DNA of 64,000 nt from Oidiodendron maius Zn (Eukaryota > Ascomycota > Leotiomycetes > Myxotrichaceae): NCBI GenBank assembly GCA_000827325.1, contig KN832884.1, forward strand, positions 532,953 through 596,952, given 5' to 3'. Of this stretch, positions 11,721-22,348 are shown piece by piece. The translations under genes were made by a program, and so were the position numbers. Within the stretch, counting starts at the first letter, position 1; each line of letters opens with the position of its first letter. Under the pieces are notes generated by a model. That model saw nothing but the letters and a program-made list of their open reading frames with translations, was not told where the DNA came from and did not search any database.

Positions 11721-12622
11721 TTAGTCTGTTGTTGTAGGATCCCAATCAGTCACCAGATATTCATCTAAGGCATCCATCACTTTGATATCGTCGTCTTGAA
11801 TAGTAAAGTCGTCAACCTGAGCGTTCATAATAATTCTCTCCTTATGCACGCTCTTCGGTAGTGGTACAAATCCCTTCTGCAAGCTCCATCGGACGAGGAG
11901 TTGGGCTGGAGAGACATTGTACTTTTTTGACAAGTTCACTATAGTGGGATGCTTCATTCGCAAGGCGCGCACGAGAGGAGCATATGCCTCTACCACAATC
12001 CCATTCTCTTGGCAGAAAGTGGTTATGTCTGTCCGTGTGTTAAATGGGTGCACTTCGATCTGATTCACGGCGGGAACAATCTTTGGTTTGGAATCCAGTA
12101 GCTCTTGAAGCTGTATAAGAAAATTAGCTCTCTGTCAAGGAGCACGGGGTGGGTAAAATTTACATGTTTCACGCTCCAATTACTCACACCACCAGCTTTG
12201 ACTTCGCCATCTTGAATTGCATCTTCAATAGCCCTCCAACACTCTAATCTCTTTGATTTTCCTGGATAAGGTGAATGCAGCAAATATAAATCCAGATAGC
12301 CCAGACCTGACCGTTTAATGCTGTTGTGGATGGAAGTGCGGGTAGCATTGTAACTGGTGTTATTCCAGACCTTAGTTGTAAACCAAATATCCTCTCTAGA
12401 CAGAGCTGTTTGGGATTTCAAAAAACTAAGAATGGCAGTCCCCACCTCCTTCTCGTTTCCGTAAACCTCAGCACTATCTACGGCTCTGTAACCCGCCTGA
12501 AGTGCCCATGTCACGGCATCTTTGGCATTGCGTCCGCTCACTTCGTATACGCCTAAGTGAATGCGCGGCATGAGCATTCCATTGCTCAACTGAATTGTAC
12601 TTTGTAGAAACGAGGCGGGCAT
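11721..12622 (-). CDS. aldo/keto reductase (AKR3/AKR5-like)
   Basis: Exons 12622..12164 and 12110..11721 (53-bp intron, GTAAAT to TACAG) encode 282 residues. The ATG at 12622 gives [15 protein letters not shown], the normal AKR start; the longer upstream frame reads through promoter sequence. The tetrad is intact: Asp49 and Tyr54 in [10 protein letters not shown], Lys84 in FTTKVWN, His116 in [10 protein letters not shown]. The cofactor end [10 protein letters not shown] is present too. The type is that of small monomeric NADPH reductases such as 2,5-diketogluconate or glycerol-dehydrogenase-like enzymes. It is divergent from a Zn2Cys6 regulator with only 317 bp between the starts, suggesting control by that regulator. 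The substrate is unknown. Confidence 0.92.
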
Positions 12623-12939
12623 ATTTAAATGACTTGAGCTGCCAAGTGAAAATAGAAAGCTTTTTGCCCTCGTTAATGATTTGGCATCCCATTTTCTGCT
12701 TCTGATCACGTTAGGGATGACGCAGGTCACGTGTGAGCTCCAGTACTTTCGGCAAATCAAAAAGGGGCGTCGGGACGGTCGATATACAAAACCGCCGAAC
12801 GACCGACGTCTAACGGCCGGCAGGTACGTCGTCCCAACGCCTCGACCCAGGTACCCTCCACTTCTCAATACAATAGTTCCAAGCCCCTAGGTGTGGTATT
12901 AAAGCTACCGATCTTCTGTAATCACCATTCGGCTCCTCA
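12623..12939. promoter_or_regulatory. divergent promoter of AKR and Zn2Cys6 regulator
   Basis: This 317-bp region is GC-rich in its middle and contains AACGACCGACG at 12798-12808. The same 11-mer recurs at 15621 upstream of the exporter gene. CGG/CCG half-sites, the usual Zn2Cys6 targets, are dense here (ACCGCCG, CGGCCGG). Confidence 0.5.
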
Positions 12940-15007
12940 ATGGACAGTTTTAGCCCTAGTCCGGGTACATCCCCAGCAACAGCCCCTTCCAACCTTATGC
13001 GAGCTTGCCAGGGCTGTAATGGAGCAAAAGTAAAATGTACCGCACGAGCTGATGACGATAGCAACTCACCCCTTCGATGTGCAAGGTATGATCATAGATC
13101 GCAAGCCACGAACAGAAGAATAATCCATTCGCTTTATAGATGTTTCCGTTTAAAGAAGGAGTGCCTGCCGATTCTTCCGAAAACTAGGAAACGGAGGTCA
13201 CCAAATGCCATAACGTCAGTCACCACTCGAATTTGGATTCCCAGACTAACATTACATGCTTTATCAAGACGTACTGCCAATTTAGAAAAGAAACTTGAGG
13301 ACCTGGTTTCTCTTCTCGCCGCACAGCAACAGCCGTCTTCCACATTCGTTAGTCCTGCCCCTGTATCTGGCGAGGATTTGCACGACAACCATTATAGTCG
13401 TGCTTCTAGTATACCATCCAGTCAAACAGTATCGGCGTTCGAAGCGGTCGAACTTCTTACAAGATACAGAACATGTCTCACTCCTAATTTCCCATTTGTC
13501 ATTATTGCGGATGATATGTCCGCTCAACAACTTCAACAGCAGAAGCCTTACCTCTTTGAAAGCATTCTGATGGCTGCCAGTTACCGTGATCCTGACTGCC
13601 AAGCAGCCATGGCCAAAGAAATATTACGGAAGTTGACCACAAGTATAGTTCTAAAAGCCGAGTCAAATTTAGACATACTTCAGGCTCTTATTGTCTACAT
13701 AGCGTGGTTAGTTGTGAATAGCATACTACTGATATCAACCGCCGCCGCTGTTTCATCTTGAATGTCATATTCGCTACATTCGCTGACTGCCTTCATACCA
13801 CTTAGGTTCCATCTTCACTCACATATTAGGCAAGTCACAAGCGTGTTGCATCTGGCAATGGGCTTGGTATCCGATCTTGGTCTCAAAAACCCACAGCTCA
13901 AAGAGAAAAGAGACGTTATCGGATACACCATAAACTCAGAGACGAGGATTGAGCAAAATGGCGAAGTCCATTCACCAGACGAGAAGAGGGCTTTTCTAGG
14001 ATGTTTTATGCTGGCCTCAATGTAAGATTCTTATTCTCTTCAAATATGACGAACAATTGTTGAAATTTGAATGCTAGGGCATCTATGTGTCTTAAAATAT
14101 CGGACGGGTTTCGATATCTGCCATATATCGACACCTGCTGTGACTCCCTCTCCTCACAGGCGGGACACAATTCGGACTACATCTTATCCGTTAGTGTCCG
14201 GTTACAAGGTATTATAGAGAGGATGCAAGATACCTTCTCCCATGGCCATGGCGCTTCGAAAGACTGCAGACCACCTCTCTATTTGCAGGTTAATTTTTAT
14301 TGCAAAGAGCTAGAGTTGTTCAAATCGTCTTTACCATTGCATATTCAACAAGACTGTAAGTATTCTTTACTCACAATCATCGACTCTGAATGAAATGCTA
14401 AATCCAGAAAGATCATATCGCTCTCCAGTATCACAATGCCAAATTGAATCTTTATGAATCTGTTATCCAAAAGACGCCCAATTCAGATTACACACCTGCA
14501 TCTTTACAGCAGTTGGACATGCTTCATGGCTGCGTTCTAGCGTGCAAACAATTCTTTGACGTCTGCTTCATGATGACTCCCGAGAATTTCGCCACTCTCG
14601 CCTTTCTTGATTTTGGGAGGCTGGGCTACGCCCTCGCAACATTGTTCAAGCTATCGCTTTTCGAAGCACCAGGCTGGGATCTCGCACATGTTCGGAAAAC
14701 GATAGATTTGTCGGTTGTGCTGGGTCGGCTTATATATCAATTTGAGCGGACTATAAATCCTGCAACAACCCGGCAGGATATCGCCCAGGCCAATGATGCC
14801 TTTACCTTAGGTGCTCGTAGACTGCGGCGTGTCAAAGAGTGGGTGGATGCCAACCCACCTGCGACAGAGCATGGTGCAGAGAAACAGTCCCACGGTGCCT
14901 TTCTCCCATTCTCGGATTTCGGCAACTTTGACATGAACGACCCATGTCACTTTTTTGACGAGATATCGTGGCAAGAAATAACAGGGACTTTGGATATTGT
15001 TCCCTGA
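12940..15007 (+). CDS. Zn2Cys6 fungal transcription factor
   Basis: A six-exon model: 12940..13085, 13140..13214, 13269..13706, 13806..14021, 14078..14355, 14412..15007, total 582 residues. The first two introns are 54 bp each and free of stops, so the raw frame hides them. Removing them yields the Zn cluster Cys23, Cys26, Cys33, Cys47, Cys50, Cys57 and the linker ITRTANLEKKLEDL (a coiled coil for dimerisation). The middle homology region follows, with LHLAMGLVSDLGL, FLGCFMLAS and IALQYHNAKLNLYE. The loop between Cys33 and Cys47 is long for the family. It is a nuclear regulator, probably pathway-specific, flanked by an aldo/keto reductase and an exporter whose promoters share a motif. The fifth intron was placed at an AG four bases after the first AG because only that keeps the frame. 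Confidence 0.9.
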
Positions 15008-15620
15008 AACAGCAAAATAAATATCACTGTAGTGATAACATAACTCAAATCTAAATGTGGGGCATAAAAAGCGAATCCAATAGTCTTCTCTCGCGACCTT
15101 TTAGCAGCTTTAGAGCCAGGCCCAGACAGTGCGGTATTGCCTTCTTTTAACAAAGGAGCAATTTCGGAATTAACTCCTGATTTAAGTAACACGCGGGGTT
15201 TCAATCTACTGCTCCCGATATACCACTAATGGTTCAGTTGTGTAACCTTCACACACTTTCGTAGTAAGGTAAGGGAGCGCAGTATATTAAAGTCACTAAT
15301 GTATCAAATCTTCCTTCTAAATTCAGCTAAATAATCTACTAGACTACTGCCAACGATTACGAAACACTTATATTATACTATCATACACCTCTTATTAGTT
15401 CTTTTAAAATATCTATGTAATTCGTAAGCTAAAACATTTTCCTATTTTAGTATACATTTACTACAGAAGAGTATTCTATTCAAAGTATTCTACTATGGTA
15501 TAAGCCGCCCGCTACAAATCGCGCTAGCAACGAAATAGATCACCAGGATTCTGAGGTAACTATGCTGACGCAAGTTACTCTCGCAGCAAAGTGGTCAAGC
15601 TGGCTGTCGGTGGCTCACAT
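15008..15620. other. AT-rich spacer upstream of the exporter
   Basis: The stretch 15290-15480 is strongly AT-rich with many TA steps, as seen in old repeats mutated by RIP. No gene was found. Confidence 0.4.
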
Positions 15621-15646
15621 AACGACCGACGACCGACGACCGACGA
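15621..15646 (+). promoter_or_regulatory. tandem GACCGAC motif upstream of the exporter gene
   Basis: GACCGAC is repeated three times head to tail (15624-15644), preceded by AAC. The AACGACCGACG part is identical to a site in the divergent AKR/regulator promoter at 12798. It lies about 210 bp upstream of the exporter ATG and is a good candidate for the binding site of the neighbouring Zn2Cys6 regulator. Confidence 0.5.
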
Positions 15647-15697
15647 ACTTATACAGAGATCGGCTCGGCTTCTTACCGACCTGTAAAGTTATACACA

Positions 15698-15703
15698 TAT
15701 AAA
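15698..15703 (+). promoter_or_regulatory. TATA box of the exporter gene
   Basis: TATAAA within ACATATAAAG, about 150 bp upstream of the ATG at 15854 and 50 bp downstream of the GACCGAC repeats. Confidence 0.4.
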
Positions 15704-15853
15704 GAACGGAATAATTCTCTACCGAATATTATTCCTGCTGTCTCATCTACTTTTTATCACCCAGAATTGCTCCTTCATTCTCCAGAAACGTCTTATTGCA
15801 AGTCGGAATTAACTTCTACCCACTCTATTAGAAGAAATCCGCATTCCACCACT

Positions 15854-17949
15854 ATGGCTGATTCGCCTTCAATATCAGAGGTGGCGGAGAAAATAGACTT
15901 ACCGACAGCAGAAAGCAAGGGTTCAGGTGAAGTCATCGGCGATTCAACGGATCAAAATTCTGGTGACGAGGCTTCACAGTATATGACCGGAGTTAGGCTA
16001 TATACTATCATTGGTGGTTTAACCATGGTTGCCTTCTTGATGATGCTAGATTCGACAATCGTAACAACGGTGTGTTGTTCACTTCCGTCATTATGCTCTG
16101 GCTAATCCGACAAAATAGGCCCTTCCGAGCATCACCGGCACCTTCAACTCAGTCAAAGATATTGGGTGGTACGGCAGCGCATATCTGATCTGCATGTATG
16201 TTGCCTTTGCAACAGTTTGAACAGGTAATTTTACGTCCTGCTAACAACCAGTCCGTTAGTTGTACATTACAGCCTCTTTCTGGGAAATTCTACCAATTCT
16301 ATAGCTCTAAGGTACGTGCTTATTCGTCGCAAGTTAATTGAGCCGCAAAGAACTCTAACCTGGTAATCTTCAAGCTCATATTCCTTGGGGCTGTGGCTGT
16401 GTTTGAACTCGGATCCCTCCTCTGCGCCTTAGCAAAGTCATCTACCATGTTCATCATTGGAAGAGCGGTTGCAGGGTGTGGAGGCGCGGGTGTTCTTAAC
16501 GGGGCATTTACGATTATTGCTGCTGCCGCCCCTCTTGACAGACGCCCCAGTGTGTTACTCTCTTCCCACCCTTAATACCGATCTGCTAATACAAGGTATC
16601 CACAGAACTTTTAGGTATAATGATTGGAATAGCCTCGATTGGAGTTCTAGCCGGTCCCATTATCGGTGGTGCGCTTACAGAGCACGTAACATGGAGATGG
16701 TGTTAGTCTCCCTACGTATACTCTTCTAGATATATTTTAATGCTAATAATTAGACAGGCTTCTACCTGAACCTTCCAATTGGTGGCATTACTATATTTGC
16801 TATAAGCTTTATCAAGGTCCCTGACGCCAAAATTCGACAGGAAGAAGGTTCAAAGTTCTCTCTGAAGGAAAAGCTGCACAGATTGGACCTTCCCGGCTTC
16901 AGTCTGTTTGCTCCCTCTATTGCAATGCTTCTCCTCGCCCTTGAGTGGGGAGGGACTAAATATTCTTGGAATTCGTCAACCATCATTGGCTTGTTCTGTG
17001 GGGCTGGCGGCACATTTTTGTTGTTTCTCGGGTGTGAGTACTATCGCAGGGAAGAAGCAATGTTGCCCCTTAGTTTATTTCGAAACCGGGTTATCTCATG
17101 CGCTGTTATAGCCACTGCCATGTCTCAAGGAGGCGTTTATCTAATTTTCTATTATCTTCCTACTTGGTTTCAGGTGGTAAAAGGCCAAAGCCCGACATCT
17201 AGCGGAATTTATTTATTACCATCGGTAGGAGCTATGTCAATCAGTACTGCTCTGGCCGGAGCCTTAGGTGCGTCCTTTGAATGCCATCTCTACCAAGATA
17301 TAAAGCTGATATCGCATAGTCTCAAGGATAGGTTACTACACTCCTTTTATCATTGTGGGCTCTGCTGGAGCAGCAGTTGCTGCTGGACTTATGACCACGC
17401 TTAGACCGTCATCTGGTGCTGCGGCTTGGGTTTGCTACCAGCTTCTTAATGGCGCTGCTCAGGGGTTTATTCGACAACAACCTATCACGGCGGTCCAAGC
17501 TGTCATTTCTAAAGATCAACTGGCTGTCGCAATTTCGCTTGTTACCTTTTGCCAAATGTTCGGGTCATCACTATTCATCTCCTTCGGACAATTGGCATTC
17601 GCCAATTCTCTAAAGACAAGCCTTGGAAAATATGCCCCAGAAGTTGATGCTTCTAAAATACTCAATGCCGGAGCAACCAACTTCAGATCTCTTGTACCTG
17701 AATCTTCTATACCCGGCATTATCTTGGCTTACAACCATGCACTGACGACAACCTTTGTATGTCTTCGATTGACCCTCTTTTAATTAATGTGCTAATGTGA
17801 TGAAGTACATCGCTGTTGGTACTGCCTGCACTACCTTCGTGACTTCATTCGGACTAAAGTGGATAAACCTGAAAGCAAAAAAGAAAGAGGACGAGATCAA
17901 TCGTGAGGTAAAAGGCACGAACACAGAGACAAAGAAAGACGAGGTGTAA
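15854..17949 (+). CDS. MFS multidrug / secondary-metabolite exporter (DHA2, 14 TM)
   Basis: An eight-exon model: 15854..16069, 16119..16195, 16260..16311, 16375..16549, 16606..16701, 16758..17267, 17320..17756, 17806..17949, total 568 residues. The start [13 protein letters not shown] precedes an acidic cytosolic tail and then 14 expected membrane helices. Family landmarks include [57 protein letters not shown] and [14 protein letters not shown]. It is expected to act as a plasma-membrane drug:proton antiporter that exports a toxic or secreted small molecule. Placement next to a Zn2Cys6 regulator is typical of metabolite clusters. The introns after residues 97 and 173 were chosen among alternative AG sites to fit the family alignment. 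No disabling change was seen. Confidence 0.9.
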
Positions 17950-19265
17950 CCATATCAAACTAGGCTGAAATGACGCTAATAACATATTTGTATAGCGCGA
18001 CATAGATATATCGAAAGTTATAGCGATTACTGTAGGGGAGAGTTGTTTCGGAAGACTTTAAAATATGTGGTCTGTTTGTTCTGTATGCCGAGCTCCGTAG
18101 GAGTGCAGTAACTGATGTCTGTGCCTTTGTTTCAGCATGTATATTATCATAGCTTCAGTCCTGGGAGTGTTTTCTTCCTAAGTCAATCAGACCCTTTTTC
18201 CAGGAGACCAGATTCTACTAGGAGAAGGCGAATTCGGTGTCGCTAGTTTATTCGTTAATTACCATGGTCCCCAACAAAGTCAATAAAGTAGTTCTGATAA
18301 GAGACAGACCCAAAATTACGGAGTTTATCTACAAAGATAGTCTAAGGATCTCTCTAACAATCGCAGAACTCGAGGGAGCAGTATCGATGTCGTACAATCT
18401 GAAAGTAACGCTCGATCGCGAATGAGGCTCACTGCTAGGCCAATGGGGATCTGACTGTTATACTGTTATTAGAGACCGGCGCGAAATTTTCAACTGGATT
18501 TATCACCCACAGCATCAATAGCCATCGAACTTCTGAATGGATCGAGCTAGCTGGGCTGTCCGACTACTATCATCAATTCGAAGACTGCAAGTTAATGTTT
18601 GTGACAAGCGTCAGCATTTCTTTACCGAATCCAAAGCTTACGATTCAATCAATCTCGGTACATTTGGAAAAACACTCTCGATCACATGCAAACGGCACAA
18701 ATTCTCCAAGTTTTCAACAGCTACGTACAGCAGTTACAAATATATCGATTACATTAGGTAGAACCTTGCATCCTGACCTTCGTTTTATCGCAGCCAAAGC
18801 ACGGCAAATGTATGACAATAAGCCTTCATCACACCACCAAAGCTTCGGAATAGTGTGGGGTCTTGCAAATTGAAGCTTAAATCTAGTCGCTCTAGGATTG
18901 GACGCAGCCTCAAAACCTCCGGTTCTGACTTCCGCCAATCACATAGTCTCGCTTACTGTTTAATTTACCCCTTTCCGCTGGAAGGGAATACTAATAATAT
19001 TTTCAGGGACAACGGTGATGGGCTTGATGAGATTCAGTTCTGTACAATATTTTCATGAGATATAAAATTTCGAAACTGAAGTTAAATTACAGCTATTGAG
19101 AAACCTTCTAGTTTGTCTGACCACTAACCTAGAGAAGAAAGTCCGAACTATTCTCCGATATCAGCCTGTCAGAACCTTAACCCTAATCTGACTATCCCTT
19201 GCTCTTCCAGTTTCAATAAGGGCAATTTACATCTCATGGTGTTGATTATACATATCCCACGAAAA
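17950..19265. other. intergenic without recognised gene
   Basis: Short frames at 18237-18425 and 18595-18873 carry no recognisable domain. No repeat or RNA gene was evident. Confidence 0.4.
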
Positions 19266-21829
19266 TCAATCAAACGTGCCTTCCAGCGGTCTATCTTGCA
19301 CTTTACTTTGCAAAGTCTGGATCTGTCCGGTCGCGCTGCCAGTATAGCCATCCTCGTGATTTATATTGTCGAATAAGTCATGCTCCATATCCATAGACAT
19401 ATTGGGTTTTATGTAAGTTTCTGCATAGTTAAGGGCGGATGATGGAACAGAAAATAAGGAGGGGATTTACTGGATCAGCAGGTAGATCTTCGAAGGTGAA
19501 GTTTTCTGCTGTATCTACATTCATGGATGTCGGGGATGGCTTTATTGGAATAAATTTTAAGACATTCAGTGGTCGGTCAAGCGGACTTGTCTGGTGGGTA
19601 TTGTTCAATAGCGTGGATGTTCTGTCAGCCAACAATGTTTCTCTAGGAGTATCATGAGTCTTTCTGGCGGGCATATTCTGTCCTCTAGTGCTTGGTTGCC
19701 GCATATAACCTTCCGCAAGTTGACAAAACGTATCAGCATCTCATCTCAATTTGCTTACGTGCTGATATATCTTATTCATTCGCTCAAAATAAGAGATGCA
19801 GCCTCGCAATAGTTGCAAATCGGAAAGGCACTCCGAGGACTGCGGATCTGATATTATGTTTCCGAGAAGAGCAAAGTATGGTGTGAATGGTTAATATAAG
19901 AGTTGCCTCACAAAGTTAGTCACGATCATAGTCAGGGCAAGATTACAAGTGAGTACAACATACCAGACTATTCCATATATACTTGTTCCGAAGTAGATAC
20001 CAGATGGTCCAACAGAGATAGAGCACTTCTAGCTGATGCGGGCAAATCTGTTTGCTTGATGGGTGCATCCGGGTTATAAATACCATAAGATTATGGCATT
20101 GAAAATGGAGAAAGTCAAGGCCTAGGTTAATTTCTCTTCTTTCAGACGGACTTTGAAGGGAATTATTGCTGTGGATCGGCAGTATCTATAAAATATTAGC
20201 CTTCAGCTCTTACACGATTCATTATAACCTACTTCGAACGTTTCTTGCTTCCATACGTCCAATTCTGCTTTACATGCTTCAATCAATTCTTGTACTGTGT
20301 CAGTCACAGCAGAAGCCCCGCCGGTAGCTTGCAGCCCCTCTGATATATGTCCCATGATCTTTGAGAGTTTTAGAGATTGGGAGATGTACAGCGCACCAAA
20401 GACATCCGTATGGCATTCTCTATCCTGTGTCTTCTCGCTCTCTGCTTCTCTCATATGAAGCTTGGATTTTGCTAACAGATCCAGTCCAGGCACTGGCACA
20501 TGCTCATACAATGAGCCCCAAGAAATAGTGGCCGACCAAATGCGAGTGAGAGACTCTTGTCGAGTATAAATAAACTCCAAAACAGACACAGGGCCTCCTG
20601 TTCAGATGCTTCCTTCCCTGTGCTTCCCCTGGATAGGTAAATATGAATGCCAAGCGCCTGGGCCATCCGACACGCATGGCTAATGAGATTCCATGAGAGA
20701 CTTGGAGTAGCAAATCCTGACCATGGCACGCAGCAAGAACTAGTGCTTGAATCTTGACTTCGCCAGGCTCAAGAAACATACTAGAATCCTGCAGGGCAAG
20801 CCAAGTATTCCGTCTCAATCGAAGACTTAGTCCCCTGGCAAATGTTTCTTCTGGAGGAATGGCTGCTGCAAGGAGGCTATTAAATATTGCTACCCAATCG
20901 CGCTTTGGCACCAACCATGGGTCGAATACGATATTGGGTAGTAGATCAGGTGGAGGTCTGCTGAAGAATGGTTCGCCGATATCGATAATTTTCGGAAATT
21001 CTAGATTCAAAGTGAGTACTCTTCTTCCTCACTACGCCACTATTAGATTGGAAATAGAGGGCACTGTCTACTTTTTGATCAAGTCCATGCCTTCGCTTCA
21101 TTCCGGAACGTGGAAAGGCTCTCTTTCTGCGGCGACTTCGCAACTCCTTTTTCACATCATCCTTGAACCCGGTGGAGGCGAATGCTTGGCTCAAGTCCCA
21201 GAGCCTAGTTGCAGCACTCCTTGGCTCATATAGGCCTACAGAGATGTCTCTGAACTGATCGAGATCCTTTGGCCCTTGGACGAGAAATGAACTAGCAGAT
21301 GAGTTTCCGACATAGCATGGCGTACCACTCTCATCCTCGATCACAGTTTCGTTGGGACTTGAGTGATTAGCTACACTTTTATGCGATGCCACTCTGTTTG
21401 AAACATCATGAATTTGTTCAAGCTGTCTTGGATTGGGATTGGCGGCATCTGCTAAGTACTGAACCACGGAGGTTAGTCTTGATATTGAGTCTTCGATGCT
21501 AGTAAGCCGAGATTCTACAGAAGATGATGACGGTGATATCGATTCTGTTAATGGGATTCTCGAATCTCCGGCTTTTCTAAAACGACGTACTCGTGAGCAT
21601 TTTGATCATCAGGAGCCTCTTCTGTAATATCCAAATGCTTCACTTGCCTTGTGCGGGGTTGTCGAGGAGTCAGGCCATGCCTAGAATAGACGCATGGCCC
21701 TGGCCACAAGGAAGAGTTCGTACACTTGGGTCTTTCACGTGAACATTTCAGCTATTGAAAAGGTTAATTCTGCACTAGGTTGCTAGTTTAATTCGTGGAT
21801 TCGACCTTTCTTGTACGACTTGTATCGCA
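19266..21829 (-). pseudogene. Zn2Cys6 transcription factor pseudogene
   Basis: Pieces of a full fungal regulator follow each other on the minus strand but in different frames. The zinc cluster, split by an intron (exon ending at 21806, next starting CTGAAATGT), reads CDTSRTRK then LKCSRERPKCTNSS and LWPGPC. The second and fifth zinc-ligand cysteines are serines (codons at 21820-21818 and 21715-21713). A possible GC-AG intron follows. Next come SVESRLTSIEDSISRL, the middle region FPKIIDIGEPFF and IQALVLAACHGQD, then a one-base frame change near 20725 into FATPSLSWNLISHACRMAQ. A second frame change near 20520 leads into LYEHVPVPGLDLLAK. Further fragments (FLHFQCHNLMVFITR, ALSLLDHLVSTSEQ, LLRGCISYFERMNKIY) run to a stop at 19266. 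It is adjacent to the exporter and may once have served the same cluster. Confidence 0.75.
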
Positions 21830-22348
21830 CTATCTATATCAGCAAATTGAGATAGAGTAGCTGCAGGGTGATTGCTTTCTGCATACTCCTCCAGTCCTAC
21901 TATCTGGGACATATGAATAGAAGAGAGGATACGATAGAACCCAGGCCGGCTCGCGTTGGGTCTTGGGCGGTTACAATGGGAATTGGTACACGTAAGAGGC
22001 CGTCAATATGGAACTGAGTGAGATGAGATTACCCGCAGACACGAATCAGATGATTTATTCTTCGTGTATGGAAAATCAAACTATATGCATAACAAACTAG
22101 GAAGCCGTGGCCAGCAGAGAAGTCGGACTTGACCGGTGAAGTAATAGGCAGGCCACCTTTTGATTGGTTTATATTGGACGTTCCGACTCTGTCGTCCACG
22201 AACCGGAGCAGTCACCGAACTATCCATCATAGAAGTGGTAACTAGCTCTGTTTCTTAACACTGGATTTCTTCCACCTCTTTTCTACGATATTCAACTGTC
22301 ATTTATTGTATATATTGGGAAACTGCAGATCTTGATGTAATTATATTT
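21830..22348. other. intergenic upstream of the regulator pseudogene
   Basis: A minus-strand stretch around 21780-21945 reads open without stops (LEEYAESNHPAATLSQF) and could be a relic of an upstream exon. No domain is recognisable. Confidence 0.35.

Noticed and set aside
8054-17949. a classical PKS, NRPS or terpene cluster
   Set aside because: No backbone enzyme motif was found anywhere in the window, so only a backbone-free candidate is proposed.
18237-18873. short frames between the exporter and the regulator pseudogene
   Set aside because: They lack domains and codon bias; treated as non-coding.
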